A stretch of 64,000 nt of DNA, taken from contig CAJTNN010000005.1 in the NCBI GenBank assembly GCA_910577585.1, forward strand, positions 64,005 to 128,004. Direction: 5' to 3'. A program made the translations under genes and the position numbers. The notes under the pieces are model-generated. The model saw only the letters and a list, made by a program, of their open reading frames with translations, was not told where the DNA came from and did not search any database. Below are positions 17,896 to 27,373 of this stretch, piece after piece. How positions within the stretch are numbered: position 1 is the stretch's first letter; every line of letters begins with the position of its first letter. Origin of the DNA: an uncultured Muribaculaceae bacterium (GTDB lineage Bacteria; Bacteroidota; Bacteroidia; Bacteroidales; Muribaculaceae).

Positions 17896-18430
17896 TCCGG
17901 GTCATCTGAGGGGGCACAGGGCCCGGCACAACCGGCCCGAGACCTCCATTAGGATTCCCGGGTTTAGGGGCGCTTGTGGAATTGCGCTGATAACGCGCTG
18001 AATATCCACGGAATCTTTGCTCGAATGAGCTATATTGACGCGCACCTAATAGTTTGCGCATATCTTTGAGCAGTGAGCTATTTAGCTTTGCAATCTCTCG
18101 CTGATAGCGATTCATGTCGGGTTTACGTCCCGATAGATGTTTTGCCTCACAATCGCGTGCACGTGAATCATAACGCACAAGGAGTTTCTCAGCCTTCGCA
18201 CGCTGCGAAGGGCTTAGGCTTAGATTGCCAATCAATGCATCATACTGCATGTTGACACTCGACCCGGGACGGCTTGCAGATGTGCCGTCAGGACGCGGCA
18301 TGCGGCAATTGTATGACCGCTCTCTTGATGCAGGCGCTCCATGGTTGTTGCGTTTCTCTGCGGCATAAATTCCGCCCGGAGAAACCAGAGCCATGGCTGC
18401 AACCAATATGAGGGAATGGTATAGTTTCAT
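17891..18430 (-). CDS. Small exported protein, Spy/CpxP-like helical pattern
   Basis: Not recognised with certainty. A 179-residue protein with a signal peptide (MKLYHSLILVAAMALVSPGGIYA). A charged helical middle follows, containing LSLSPSQRAKAEKLLVRYDSR and KLNSSLLKDMRKLLGARQYSSFEQRFR. These helices, with the pattern 'LS..Q..k...l' then 'l...L...Q...f', recall small periplasmic Spy/LTxxQ-type proteins found in Bacteroidetes. The C-terminal 30 residues are Pro/Gly-rich and probably disordered. It stands alone between repeat tracts. A chaperone-like or metal-stress role would be inference only. Confidence 0.7.
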   Translation of the reverse strand: MKLYHSLILVAAMALVSPGGIYAAEKRNNHGAPASRERSYNCRMPRPDGTSASRPGSSVNMQYDALIGNLSLSPSQRAKAEKLLVRYDSRARDCEAKHLSGRKPDMNRYQREIAKLNSSLLKDMRKLLGARQYSSFEQRFRGYSARYQRNSTSAPKPGNPNGGLGPVVPGPVPPQMTRR

Positions 18431-18585
18431 AATTCAATCCGTTAAATGTTTCTATAAAATAGACCCTCTGCACCCATAAAAGTTTATTAGTCGCATAGCT
18501 TTATCAAGCCACCATACCACTATCAGATTACAAATCAAAGTGTTATAACCACTCACCATGCATTAAGTCGAGAGAACTTCAATTG

Positions 18586-18660
18586 GCATCAGCGTTATGC
18601 GGAGAATTCTTCGTTTGCATCAACAATCAGCGTTATGCGGAGAATTCTTTACGAGCATCA
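18586..18660. repeat. Two tandem copies of a 38-nt unit
   Basis: CAGCGTTATGCGGAGAATTC plus TT occurs at 18590-18611 and again, identical over 22 nt, at 18628-18649. Both are followed by a related GCATCA segment. It lies in the 260-nt gap 18431-18690 between the small exported protein and the phosphoglycolate phosphatase gene. Confidence 0.85.
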
Positions 18661-18690
18661 ATCATATCACTGAAGCTTATCTACGTCGCT

Positions 18691-19356
18691 CTACGCCTGC
18701 AATGTATCAGTTGCCGTGACGAGTTTCAGAATCTCATTCGGATTGCTGACGATATGATCGGCATATGCGCGACGCAGTTCGCTGACCGGTCGGAAGCCCC
18801 ATGTCACGCCAATTGAGTTTACGCAAGCACGCCGGGCAGTCTCCATATCCACGCCGCTATCACCGACAAACACGACCTCCGCCTTAGGTGTCGGCGAAGC
18901 ATTGAGCACAGCAAACACTACCGAGGGGTCAGGCTTTGTTGGACGGTCGTCGACTTGTCCCAACACTGCGGCAAAGGGGATATCCGGGAAAAAATGATGT
19001 ATTATCCTTTCAGCCGCTGATTGATATTTATTTGTTGCCACGGCCACTTTCACACCTTTGGCAGTAAGGTCAGCAAGCAATTCCGGGATACCGGGATAGG
19101 GCTCTGTGGTATCTGTGCAGTGTTGGTCATAGAATTCACGGAAGTCTACGAGCAACTTGTCGATTACTTCGGGCGATGCATCGGGCTCAGCGCGCTCAAG
19201 TAGCTTCCTGACGCCATTGCCCACCATAAAGTTGTAAGCCGAAAGGGGATGCGGCTGATAGCCCATCTTTTCGAGAGCATAGTTGCAAGCATTTCCAAGA
19301 TCGGAAATAGTATTAAGCAGTGTTCCGTCAAGGTCAAAGATTACCAGTGATTTCAT
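18691..19356 (-). CDS. gph: HAD hydrolase, phosphoglycolate-phosphatase-like
   Basis: Cytoplasmic HAD phosphatase of 221 residues. Motif I is VIFDLDGTLLNTISDLG, motif II AVATNK, motif III the Lys in RPTKPDPS, and motif IV VFVGDSGVDMETARRAC. The small alpha-helical cap (about residues 15-80) and the overall length match phosphoglycolate phosphatases that clear 2-phosphoglycolate. Other phosphosugar substrates are possible. It precedes the small exported protein gene on the same strand but is separated from it by 260 nt and the 38-nt repeats. Confidence 0.88.
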   Translation of the reverse strand: MKSLVIFDLDGTLLNTISDLGNACNYALEKMGYQPHPLSAYNFMVGNGVRKLLERAEPDASPEVIDKLLVDFREFYDQHCTDTTEPYPGIPELLADLTAKGVKVAVATNKYQSAAERIIHHFFPDIPFAAVLGQVDDRPTKPDPSVVFAVLNASPTPKAEVVFVGDSGVDMETARRACVNSIGVTWGFRPVSELRRAYADHIVSNPNEILKLVTATDTLQA

Positions 19357-19464
19357 TTATTGAGAGATTTATAGGTTTTAGAGATTTTGAATTTGGCCGC
19401 AATCAATCTGAAATATTCTCAATCAGATGCATCAAACATTCATGAGATACCCATACATGGAATA

Positions 19465-21816
19465 TCAGAACGGGTAGCCGATTGAGAAATGGAAAGCCCG
19501 GTCGCGCCCCCAGCGTGGGTGCAGCAGAGGCCATGGCTCGGCCCCCTTGGCGGGATTATGAGCCTTCATACCCATATCAAATCGCAAGAGGAAATAGTCG
19601 AAGTCAAGGCGAATGCCAAGTCCATAAGCGCCGGCCAGCTGCTTATAGAATTCCGAAAAGCGGAATAATCCGTCGGGCTGATTGGCATAGTTGCGGATAG
19701 TCCATATATTTCCAACATCTACGAAGGCTGCAAGTTCAAGAATCCAGAATAAGCGGGCTCTGTATTCAGCACTCATTATGAATCTGATGTCGCCACACTG
19801 ATCCATGAAATCGGTGGCATTATTCACACTTGCGAATGCTCCCGGACCGAGGGTTCTGACAGCCCAGCCACGCACTCCATTCGCTCCGCCGCCATAGAAG
19901 CGTTTCTCAAAGGGCAGGATTGCTGAATTGCCGTAAGGCACACCCACACCGAGACCCACGCGCGCGGCCACTGACTGGCGCGTATCAAATCTATGTGTCA
20001 GTGAGAAATCGGAGTCGATTTTAAAATATTGCGAATAATGGATGCCGAAAATCTTATAGGGATCTGAATGGAAATTAGAGCGGTGGGTGAAGATGCTGCT
20101 TATGGCAAACAACAGGTTACCCGCAACTTCAGCATTTACGCGCACATTGTAGATATTTTTCTGTATGCTGCGCTGCCAGGGGGTCTCCGGACGCTTGTTG
20201 GTGTGATAGAAGCTATACCCGAGGCGCATGATGAAGTGGTCCTCATAGCTGTATCGCAGCAACGGATTGTCGGGGGCTATCTGATTTATGAAGTCATTGG
20301 TCGATTCCGGCAGATAGACGTAGTTGATGTCGAGGGGCGTAAATGTGTGGCGATTGCGCGTAAAGCGGTCGCTCCATTTATAGCTCCAGCCGGCAGTGGA
20401 TACAATGCGTGTGTATTCAGGGCGCTCCTGATAGTTCATTGACAGATGCAGCTCGGTGCTTGCATTGACACTGCGCTTGAACTGATCGGAAAAGAATGGG
20501 GCCTTGAATTTGGGAAACTGAAGCGACAGATCGGCCGAATACTCCATATAGCGGTTATGAATCAAGCCATCAAGATTACCTGATATAGCCTCATACGCAC
20601 CCCTCACCTTGGCATTGAAGCTCTCGGAGCCACGCCCGATATTGCGATGCGAATATCCCAGACCGACAGCCACACCGAAATCACCTTCTGAATTCGTGCC
20701 CTCAAGTTCGGCACTCATCGACTGGCTCTTGCCCGGAGTGAGAAGGATATATGCATCAAGCATGCCAAGGCCACCGATTTCGCCTACGGGTTCGAATCTG
20801 ACATTGATAAATTTCAGGATCTCAAGGCGTGAGAAGGCTTTATATGTGCGGTCGATATCGCGTTCGGAATACTCTTCGCCGGGGCGGATGAAGTTGTTTT
20901 CATATATCACTGCCGGACGAAGATATCGGCGGTCGCCATATAGGATAGTCAGATTACGATAATTGACGGTGTCCTTTACATTCATCGAATATAGGTCAGC
21001 TCCGGAGGAGGCCTCATAATCTGTGACGCAAATCACTCGGCGCACCACATATTTCTGCGCCATCTGTTGCGCAGAAATGGTGAGGGAGGCGTCGTCGTCG
21101 TCATCATCACCATCGGATGTGGCTATACGCATGGTCAGATCCACATCATAGGACCCTGCCGTGGTGTCAGCCTCAAAGGTAATATCCTCCTTTACAAAAT
21201 TGAAGTAGCCATGGTTACGCAGTCGCTGGGTAATCAACTGGCGCTGCAGATCAAGTGCATTTCGGTCAAGCATATCACCTTTGCGCATTGCCCAACGCGC
21301 TGTGTCAGGCAACACGAGCGATGAGATGACCGAATCAGCTATCTCATAATTCACTGAGTTGACCACATGTGGAGTGCCGGCATGCACCTTATACTCCACA
21401 TTCATCTTCTTACTCTTGGGCGATGACGTATCGGCCTCGACACGGGCTGAGAGATAGCCCTTGTTGACAAGAGCCTGCGTGAGCTGACTGACCCCTGCGG
21501 TGGTCAGCGTGGGGTCATAGATGACTGGTGGTTCTCCGAGTTTACGTATCCAGCGGTTCCACCATTTCGTGGTGTCACTTCCGGACATGTTGTAAATGCC
21601 GAGCCGAAGTTTAAGACTCCAAAGCATCTTGTGGTTGGGCTGCTGACGCAGATACGTCAGCAGCTCAGTATCATCAAGAGTCTTTCCGGTAGAATCGACA
21701 TTGATTTTTACAGAATTCAACAGATAACTATCATCCGGCACATGTCGCGTCGAGCTACACGCCGCAAGCGTGAGCACAGAAGGAGCGAGGAGATATAGGA
21801 GATAATTATGTTTCAT
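19465..21816 (-). CDS. tamL: TamL-type Omp85 outer-membrane lipoprotein
   Basis: A 783-residue Omp85 protein anchored as a lipoprotein (signal ending VLTLAACSSTRHVPDDSYLL). POTRA-like repeats follow: LLNSVKINVDSTGKTLDDTELL, then GVSQLTQALVNKGYLSARVEADTS and later RPAVIYENNFIRPGEEYSERDIDRTY. A 16-strand beta-barrel of the surface antigen D15 type fills the C-terminal half, with the barrel-lock segment FEKRFYGGGANGVRGWAVRTLGPG and a terminal aromatic (GYPF). In Bacteroidetes this lipoprotein form of TamA helps insert outer-membrane proteins. The TamB partner is not in the window. Confidence 0.9.
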   Translation of the reverse strand: MKHNYLLYLLAPSVLTLAACSSTRHVPDDSYLLNSVKINVDSTGKTLDDTELLTYLRQQPNHKMLWSLKLRLGIYNMSGSDTTKWWNRWIRKLGEPPVIYDPTLTTAGVSQLTQALVNKGYLSARVEADTSSPKSKKMNVEYKVHAGTPHVVNSVNYEIADSVISSLVLPDTARWAMRKGDMLDRNALDLQRQLITQRLRNHGYFNFVKEDITFEADTTAGSYDVDLTMRIATSDGDDDDDDASLTISAQQMAQKYVVRRVICVTDYEASSGADLYSMNVKDTVNYRNLTILYGDRRYLRPAVIYENNFIRPGEEYSERDIDRTYKAFSRLEILKFINVRFEPVGEIGGLGMLDAYILLTPGKSQSMSAELEGTNSEGDFGVAVGLGYSHRNIGRGSESFNAKVRGAYEAISGNLDGLIHNRYMEYSADLSLQFPKFKAPFFSDQFKRSVNASTELHLSMNYQERPEYTRIVSTAGWSYKWSDRFTRNRHTFTPLDINYVYLPESTNDFINQIAPDNPLLRYSYEDHFIMRLGYSFYHTNKRPETPWQRSIQKNIYNVRVNAEVAGNLLFAISSIFTHRSNFHSDPYKIFGIHYSQYFKIDSDFSLTHRFDTRQSVAARVGLGVGVPYGNSAILPFEKRFYGGGANGVRGWAVRTLGPGAFASVNNATDFMDQCGDIRFIMSAEYRARLFWILELAAFVDVGNIWTIRNYANQPDGLFRFSEFYKQLAGAYGLGIRLDFDYFLLRFDMGMKAHNPAKGAEPWPLLHPRWGRDRAFHFSIGYPF

Positions 21817-21938
21817 TGTTCAATGTGTCAGTTTTCCCGGAGAGAGGGGAGTAAGCAACCTAATGGCTGGCCTGGGTGAGGTGAGAAGAGCAATGGGAGA
21901 GTGAGAAGAGAGGATAGGACCAGAGGAGACAGTCGCTC

Positions 21939-23615
21939 CTATAACGAGGGAATTCCCCCCTCCCTGTCTTCAAAAAAGACCTTGGCGAAGAATATCGGAT
22001 TCTTGGTCGCCGCATCGCGGAGCAGGAAGGCAGAGTCGTAGGCCTTATCACTTGAGATTTGCTCGCCATCGTCATCTGCCGATGATGACGGGAGTCTGCT
22101 GCGCAATATCTCTACAGTCATGCCATATGCGCCCTCATCGAGGAATGAGAATTCCACGCGCCGCACACGCGATGCATCATGCTGCGCAAGGGTAAACTGA
22201 TTCATGAGCAGCGTCACATATCTGACCGTATTCACATGCCGGTAGGCATCCAGATCGCAATAAAGGAATGTGTAGCGGGCCGGATCAGGGTCAGCCACCA
22301 CCACGCGCCTGTCGGTAGGGGTGAGCTCTTCGGCAAGCTTCATCTGCAGATGCTTGGTCTGGCGTGGAATCGGGCATTCGCGCTTGCAAAGATACTCTTT
22401 GCGGAATGGGAGCGAGTCGAGACCGGCATTCGCATGCGTGACAGTGTCGAGCACCATCCAGATAGTGCGGGCGTAACCTAATGGATTGCCACTGGCGTCT
22501 GACACACAGAAGGCTCTGACAGAATAGTGGCGGTTCCATTCTTCGACCCATGTGGTCAGGCGGTAGGTGCTGTCGACAATCGGGCACTTCTTCATCTCGA
22601 TAGATACCCGCGAAAGCACCCAGCCGCAATGGTCATTGGGCATAAACGGATTGCCAATCTCCATATTATTGGCATGAGTGGTCGATATCTCGATAATCTT
22701 TGACATCAGCAGTGTCAAGGAGAGCTCACGCTCGGCATCTGTGTCACCTGCCGAAAGGAAGTAAGTTTCCGTATGCTCGAGATTATACTTCCCTTTATGG
22801 CCTGAATGCACTACGGGGTTCTCATCCGAGTAGGTGTCATAGGGTTCCGTCAATGCGATATATTCACCATGAGGGGCGGCATAGGTCGAGAAATTTATGG
22901 CATCGCGACGACGCTGCTCGAGCTCGGCGTGCGATTCTCCCAAAGTGAAATGCATCGGGAAGAAGCGCTTGCAGTCGATGGTGCTGACAAATGTGCGTGC
23001 ACCCTCGGCATAGCCGGTGCCAAGACGCGAGTCGACAGGGAACATTACCACATCAAATTGCGGATAAGCATCGGCTATCGGACGCAATTCAGAGCTGAAA
23101 GCCTTCTCGGCACTGCGGATCTCTTCAGGGGTCGACTCATCGCGCCAGGTCCAGCAATTCAGGTCGCCGGCATGAAAGACCTTCAGACCGGAGGTCTTGA
23201 AAGTCACGGCATATGAATTGCCGATGTCGGTGCTGCCGAAAGCCTGCACTGTCAGCAGAGGGTCGCTGAAGCACTCGAGTTTCGAGAGCACTGTCACCAT
23301 CTCCGGATCTACCTTTGATCCGGCATAGGTGGAATCAGGATTGAGCAGATAGCGGATCTGGCGCGCCACATCGCGCGACACGATGAAGCGGATGTTGCGA
23401 TGCAGGCGCACCCATTTGAAGATCACCTTATTGAAGTGATCTTTGTGGAAATGGCTCACAAGGACATACAATGGTTTCTCGACCGGGAAGTCGGTCAGGA
23501 ACTCGGGATACTCCGAGTCCATCGCCACCGGGTCAAACCAGTAATCAAATACCACTCCGCATTCGGGCGTGCTCATCAAGAAGCAATCGTGGTGAATATA
23601 CGTAAGCTCAAACAT
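21939..23615 (-). CDS. Fusion: metallo-beta-lactamase-fold hydrolase + acyl-ACP thioesterase
   Basis: A 558-residue two-domain protein in one uninterrupted frame. Residues 1 to about 265 form an MBL-fold hydrolase with the metal motif SHFHKDH (His55, His57, Asp59, His60), a metal Asp in FHAGDLNCW and a late His in FPMHFT. From about residue 272 the sequence matches a bacterial FatA/FatB-like acyl-ACP thioesterase with two hotdog halves: NNMEIGNPFMPNDHCGWVLSRVSIEM and, in the second half, the catalytic-loop segment CDLDAYRHVNTVRYV. Thioesterases of this kind release fatty acids from acyl-ACP. The MBL substrate is unknown. It precedes no co-directional neighbour closely: TamL starts 122 nt downstream, and prfC ends 58 nt upstream. 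Confidence 0.85.
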   Translation of the reverse strand: MFELTYIHHDCFLMSTPECGVVFDYWFDPVAMDSEYPEFLTDFPVEKPLYVLVSHFHKDHFNKVIFKWVRLHRNIRFIVSRDVARQIRYLLNPDSTYAGSKVDPEMVTVLSKLECFSDPLLTVQAFGSTDIGNSYAVTFKTSGLKVFHAGDLNCWTWRDESTPEEIRSAEKAFSSELRPIADAYPQFDVVMFPVDSRLGTGYAEGARTFVSTIDCKRFFPMHFTLGESHAELEQRRRDAINFSTYAAPHGEYIALTEPYDTYSDENPVVHSGHKGKYNLEHTETYFLSAGDTDAERELSLTLLMSKIIEISTTHANNMEIGNPFMPNDHCGWVLSRVSIEMKKCPIVDSTYRLTTWVEEWNRHYSVRAFCVSDASGNPLGYARTIWMVLDTVTHANAGLDSLPFRKEYLCKRECPIPRQTKHLQMKLAEELTPTDRRVVVADPDPARYTFLYCDLDAYRHVNTVRYVTLLMNQFTLAQHDASRVRRVEFSFLDEGAYGMTVEILRSRLPSSSADDDGEQISSDKAYDSAFLLRDAATKNPIFFAKVFFEDREGGIPSL

Positions 23616-23673
23616 AGGGATATTTTTAGGTATAGATATTTCTCGACATGCTCACCCCACCACGGGGGCGGCC

Positions 23674-25257
23674 TCAGAATTCACTTGTCGTATGGAAGCG
23701 GATTTTCGGGAAATCCGACTGGGCCATCTGCAGGACGTAGTTCGAATCGGCAAGGAATACATCGCGTCCATCCTTGTCAGTGGCCATAAACTGATGTTTG
23801 CGTTTCTTGAATGCTGCGAGAGCCTCTTCATCATCGCTCTCAATCCAACAGGCTTTGTAGAGACTTATGGGTTCCCAGCGACATTGGGCTCCATATTCAT
23901 GCAGCAGACGATACTGAATGACCTCAAACTGCAGCTGACCTACGGTGCCGATAATCTTACGACCGTTGAACTGATTGGTGAAGAGCTGGGCCACACCTTC
24001 GTCCATCAGCTGGCGTATGCCTTTATCGAGCTGTTTTGCCTTCATCGGGTCGGCATTCTCGATATATTTGAACATCTCAGGCGAGAATGAGGGGAGTCCC
24101 TTGAAATGCAGGTTCTCACCTCCGGTAAGAGTGTCGCCTATCTTAAAGTTTCCGGTGTCGGGGATACCCACGATGTCGCCCGGGAATGCCTCATCCACGA
24201 TATTCTTCTTCTGGGCCATGAAGGCTGTGGGGGCAGCAAATCGCATCTGTTTTCCCTGACGCACGTGCAGGTAATTGACGTTACGCTCGAATTTGCCGGA
24301 GCATATCTTCACGAAGGCGATACACGACCGGTGATTGGGATCCATGTTGGCATGAATCTTGAATACGAATCCGCTGAATGCATCTTCGTCGGGGCGCACC
24401 TCACGCTCAAGTGCCTGGATGGGGCGCGGCGAGGGGGCAATCTTCACGAAGCAATCCAGAAGCTCCTTGACTCCGAAGGTATTGAGCGCCGAGCCGAAGA
24501 ATACCGGAGCCACCTCACCCCGCAGATATGCCTCCTGGTCGAAATCGGGATATACACCCTCTATGAGCTCGAGGTCCTCGCGGAGCTTTGCCGCGTCGGC
24601 ATCTCCCACAAGTCGGTCGACCTCAGGCGAGGCTACATCTGATATTTCCACACGCTCCGAGATGGTCTGCTTTGAGGGTGTGAAGAGATCGAGCCCCTGC
24701 TCATAAATATTGTATACTCCCTTGAATTTGGCTCCGATATTGATAGGCCATGACAGCGGGCGCACACTGATTTTAAGTTCTGATTCGAGTTCATCGAGGA
24801 TGTCAAACGGGTCGCGTCCCTCGCGGTCGAGCTTATTGACAAACACGATGACCGGAGTCTTGCGCATACGGCACACCTCCATCAGACGCCGTGTCTGAGT
24901 CTCTACACCTTTGGCCACATCGACCACAATGATTACCGAATCCACGGCGGTCAGCGTACGGAATGTATCCTCTGCGAAATCCTGGTGGCCGGGTGTATCA
25001 AGGATGTTGATTTTATAATCACCATAGTTGAAACCCATGACAGAGGTGGCTACCGAAATGCCACGCTGCTTCTCGATCTCCATCCAGTCTGAGGTGGCGG
25101 TCTTCTTGATTTTATTGCTCTTCACGGCTCCGGCCACATGTATGGCTCCGCCGAAAAGGAGCAGCTTTTCGGTCAGTGTGGTCTTACCGGCATCCGGGTG
25201 CGATATGATGGCGAATGTGCGTCGCCGCGCAATCTCGTTATTGATTTCTTCCGACAT
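23674..25257 (-). CDS. prfC: Peptide chain release factor 3
   Basis: Translational GTPase of 527 residues that removes RF1/RF2 from the ribosome after termination. GTPase motifs: P-loop ISHPDAGKTTLTEKLL, switch I QRGISVATSVM, G3 DTPGHQDFAEDT and G4 NKLDREGRD. The C-terminal RF3 domain (LQFEVIQYRLLHEYGAQCRWEPISLY) is typical. Its ATG overlaps the stop codon of the upstream DUF4924 gene by one base (TGATG), so the two are translationally linked. Confidence 0.98.
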   Translation of the reverse strand: MSEEINNEIARRRTFAIISHPDAGKTTLTEKLLLFGGAIHVAGAVKSNKIKKTATSDWMEIEKQRGISVATSVMGFNYGDYKINILDTPGHQDFAEDTFRTLTAVDSVIIVVDVAKGVETQTRRLMEVCRMRKTPVIVFVNKLDREGRDPFDILDELESELKISVRPLSWPINIGAKFKGVYNIYEQGLDLFTPSKQTISERVEISDVASPEVDRLVGDADAAKLREDLELIEGVYPDFDQEAYLRGEVAPVFFGSALNTFGVKELLDCFVKIAPSPRPIQALEREVRPDEDAFSGFVFKIHANMDPNHRSCIAFVKICSGKFERNVNYLHVRQGKQMRFAAPTAFMAQKKNIVDEAFPGDIVGIPDTGNFKIGDTLTGGENLHFKGLPSFSPEMFKYIENADPMKAKQLDKGIRQLMDEGVAQLFTNQFNGRKIIGTVGQLQFEVIQYRLLHEYGAQCRWEPISLYKACWIESDDEEALAAFKKRKHQFMATDKDGRDVFLADSNYVLQMAQSDFPKIRFHTTSEF

Positions 25258-25811
25258 CAGTCTTCGTGATTGAATAATTCGTTATTATAATCTTTCTTAT
25301 AATAATAGGAGAGCATAGCAATGAATGATGAGATCTGACGTATGGCGTCCATAGTCTCTTTGGTAATCTCTTTACCTTTAAGGCGCAACATCAGAATGCC
25401 GTAGAGGGCGTTGAGGCATGTCTCGATTTCGCCCGTCTTCTGGTCGCCCGCCTTGGCACGTAGCTCGACTATGTAGGGGAGCGTGCGATAGAACTCGGCT
25501 GAGTATTTGGCGAATTTCTCATCTGCGAGGAGCCGACGGTGCAGGTCATCGAGGGCTATGATGACATTCTTGTTGAGCTGGAGATGCCCTTGCTTCTCCA
25601 CTCCCTCCCTGCGCATCATGTCAATCAGTGACTCATACCATTCGTAGAGCTGCTTGCGTTGCTCGTCGGTAAGGTTGGTATATTTCGAGATTATCTCGGC
25701 ATTTATGCGGTCGAGGTCAAGGTCGTATGCACGGATCATATCCTCGATCTGCCACATGTAGAGGAGATATTCGGCTATGTTGTCTCTCTTTTTTTCTGAA
25801 GCTATAAACAT
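25257..25811 (-). CDS. DUF4924-like helical cytoplasmic protein
   Basis: A 184-residue, mainly alpha-helical protein without signal peptide or membrane segment. The N-terminus SEKKRDNIAEYLLYMWQIEDMIRAY, the LTDEQRKQLYEWYESLIDMM helix and the closing AMLSYYYKKDYN are what I associate with the Bacteroidetes family DUF4924, whose function is unknown. It is the first gene of a pair with prfC (one-base overlap), which hints at a translation-linked role, but this is only inference. A TAATTTTG -7 box lies about 75 nt upstream. Confidence 0.75.
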   Translation of the reverse strand: MFIASEKKRDNIAEYLLYMWQIEDMIRAYDLDLDRINAEIISKYTNLTDEQRKQLYEWYESLIDMMRREGVEKQGHLQLNKNVIIALDDLHRRLLADEKFAKYSAEFYRTLPYIVELRAKAGDQKTGEIETCLNALYGILMLRLKGKEITKETMDAIRQISSFIAMLSYYYKKDYNNELFNHED

Positions 25812-25884
25812 TGATAATTCGGTTTTTCGTCGGGATGGCGTTCTTCAATTCAGACGCCGTTAACCTCAATAGGGTACCCAACTA

Positions 25885-25892
25885 CAAAATTA
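25885..25892 (-). promoter_or_regulatory. -7 box for the DUF4924-prfC pair
   Basis: It reads TAATTTTG on the minus strand, with TGTG (3 of 4 to the -33 TTTG) about 20 nt upstream. The flanking GTAATTTTGTAGTT is shared with the box at 33185. Confidence 0.6.
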
Positions 25893-25950
25893 CAAAAAAA
25901 ATTCATTTCCCACACATCTTTATCCCAGCCACACATCGAACTTCACATAT

Positions 25951-25998
25951 CTAACTGATTTAAACTTTTTAGTTTTCGTCAAAAGTTTAAACAACTTC
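25951..25998. repeat. GTTTAAAC-core inverted repeat (hairpin form)
   Basis: AACTGATTTAAACTTTT (25953-25969) faces AAAAGTTTAAACAACTT (25981-25997). It is the same element as at 8629-8868 and 48814-48884, here in compact form. It starts 7 nt past the stop codon of the permease gene at 26005. Confidence 0.75.
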
Positions 25999-26004
25999 AA
26001 TGCA

Positions 26005-27357
26005 TCAATGTGCCGACTTGTCAAGATTGCGCCATACACTGAAGGTGACAGCGAATGTGACAAGAGTGGTGAGCATCACAAACATAAAGAAGCCGGCATA
26101 ACCCATTGATGCAGCTGCATCCTGAGGTGCGATGCAGGACATCAGTGAGCCGGCTGAGGATATCCATTCAGATGTTTCAAACCACTCGAAGATGACACCG
26201 GCCAGCATGCCCGGCAACATCATACCCAATGCCATGAAGGCGGTGCAGAAGGCATAATGTGAGGTAGAACTCTCACCACGGCTGAAATACATCATATAGA
26301 GCATAAACGATGTGAAGCCGAAGCCATAACCGAATTGCTCGATGCCAATAAGTGTGGCTGTAAGGATGAATGATTCAGGCTGGATGGCTGCCAGATAGCA
26401 GTACACCACACATGGCAGCGTCAGCGACAGGGCCATTGGCCACATCCATCGGCGCAGACCTCCGCGCGCTATAACCAGACCTCCGAGTACTCCGCCGGCC
26501 AGAAGTGCTATCACGCCGACTGTGCCGTTGGCAAAGCCTATCTGCGAGGTTGTGAGTTGCAATCCACCCATGGCATGACTATCCTTAAGGAAGGGTTGCA
26601 CGAGTTTGACACATAATGCCTCAGGCATGCGATAGAGCAACATGAAGAGCACAGCCTGCACGATACCCGGTTTGCGGAAGAAGGTCACAAAGGTCAGGAG
26701 GAAGTTGCTCACTATACTTCTTGCGGTAACTCCTCCGACAGCGTGGTCGGCCGCACTGCGCGGCAACACACGCATGTGCCAGAAGAATAGCATGAAGAAA
26801 AATAGTGAGAGGAGTCCGAAGGTCAGACTCCATGCCTGCGGCACATCGCCGACACTCGTCTCAAGCCATCCGGCCAACATCACGAGTCCCCCTTGCCCCA
26901 ACACGCTCGCTATGCGATAGAACGTGGAACGCACACCCACATAGGCAGCCTGCTGCTGCTCATCGAGCGCGATGATATATAAGCCGTCGGCCGATATGTC
27001 ATGGGTGGCCGAGGCAAATGCCATAATCCAGAAGAATGTGAGGGTCAGCGCGAGCCACACCTGTGTGGTCAGAGCCAACGCTATACCGGCTGCAGCTACG
27101 GCTATGGCCAGCTGCATGGCAAGGACCCAATACCGCTTTGTGCGAAACAGATCCACGAATGGGCTCCAGAAGGGCTTTATCACCCACGGCAGATATAGCC
27201 AGCCGGTAAGGAAGGCCATCTGACGCTTCGACATGCCCATGTTGGTATACATCAGCACCGTCAGGGTGTTGACTGCAAAATAGGGGAGTCCCTCGGCCAG
27301 ATACACTGTCGGAATCCAATTCCACAACGAAGCGTTGCCTCTTTTTGGGGTGGTCAT
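26005..27357 (-). CDS. AmpG-like MFS permease
   Basis: A 450-residue, 12-helix major facilitator. The N-terminus SLWNWIPTVYLAEGLPYFAVNTLTVLMY and the loop FWSPFVDLFRTKRYWVLAMQ are the AmpG/muropeptide-permease pattern (YLAEGLPY, PFVDR-like). AmpG imports anhydro-muropeptides or related cell-wall sugars through the inner membrane. It is the last gene of a four-gene minus-strand cluster, 16 nt after the DUF4922 gene. Its partners (golvesin/amidase-like exported protein, GT2, HIT-like protein) support a cell-wall or glycan-fragment role. The transported compound is not proven. Confidence 0.83.
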   Translation of the reverse strand: MTTPKRGNASLWNWIPTVYLAEGLPYFAVNTLTVLMYTNMGMSKRQMAFLTGWLYLPWVIKPFWSPFVDLFRTKRYWVLAMQLAIAVAAAGIALALTTQVWLALTLTFFWIMAFASATHDISADGLYIIALDEQQQAAYVGVRSTFYRIASVLGQGGLVMLAGWLETSVGDVPQAWSLTFGLLSLFFFMLFFWHMRVLPRSAADHAVGGVTARSIVSNFLLTFVTFFRKPGIVQAVLFMLLYRMPEALCVKLVQPFLKDSHAMGGLQLTTSQIGFANGTVGVIALLAGGVLGGLVIARGGLRRWMWPMALSLTLPCVVYCYLAAIQPESFILTATLIGIEQFGYGFGFTSFMLYMMYFSRGESSTSHYAFCTAFMALGMMLPGMLAGVIFEWFETSEWISSAGSLMSCIAPQDAAASMGYAGFFMFVMLTTLVTFAVTFSVWRNLDKSAH

Positions 27358-27373
27358 TGAATGATATCTTTAC

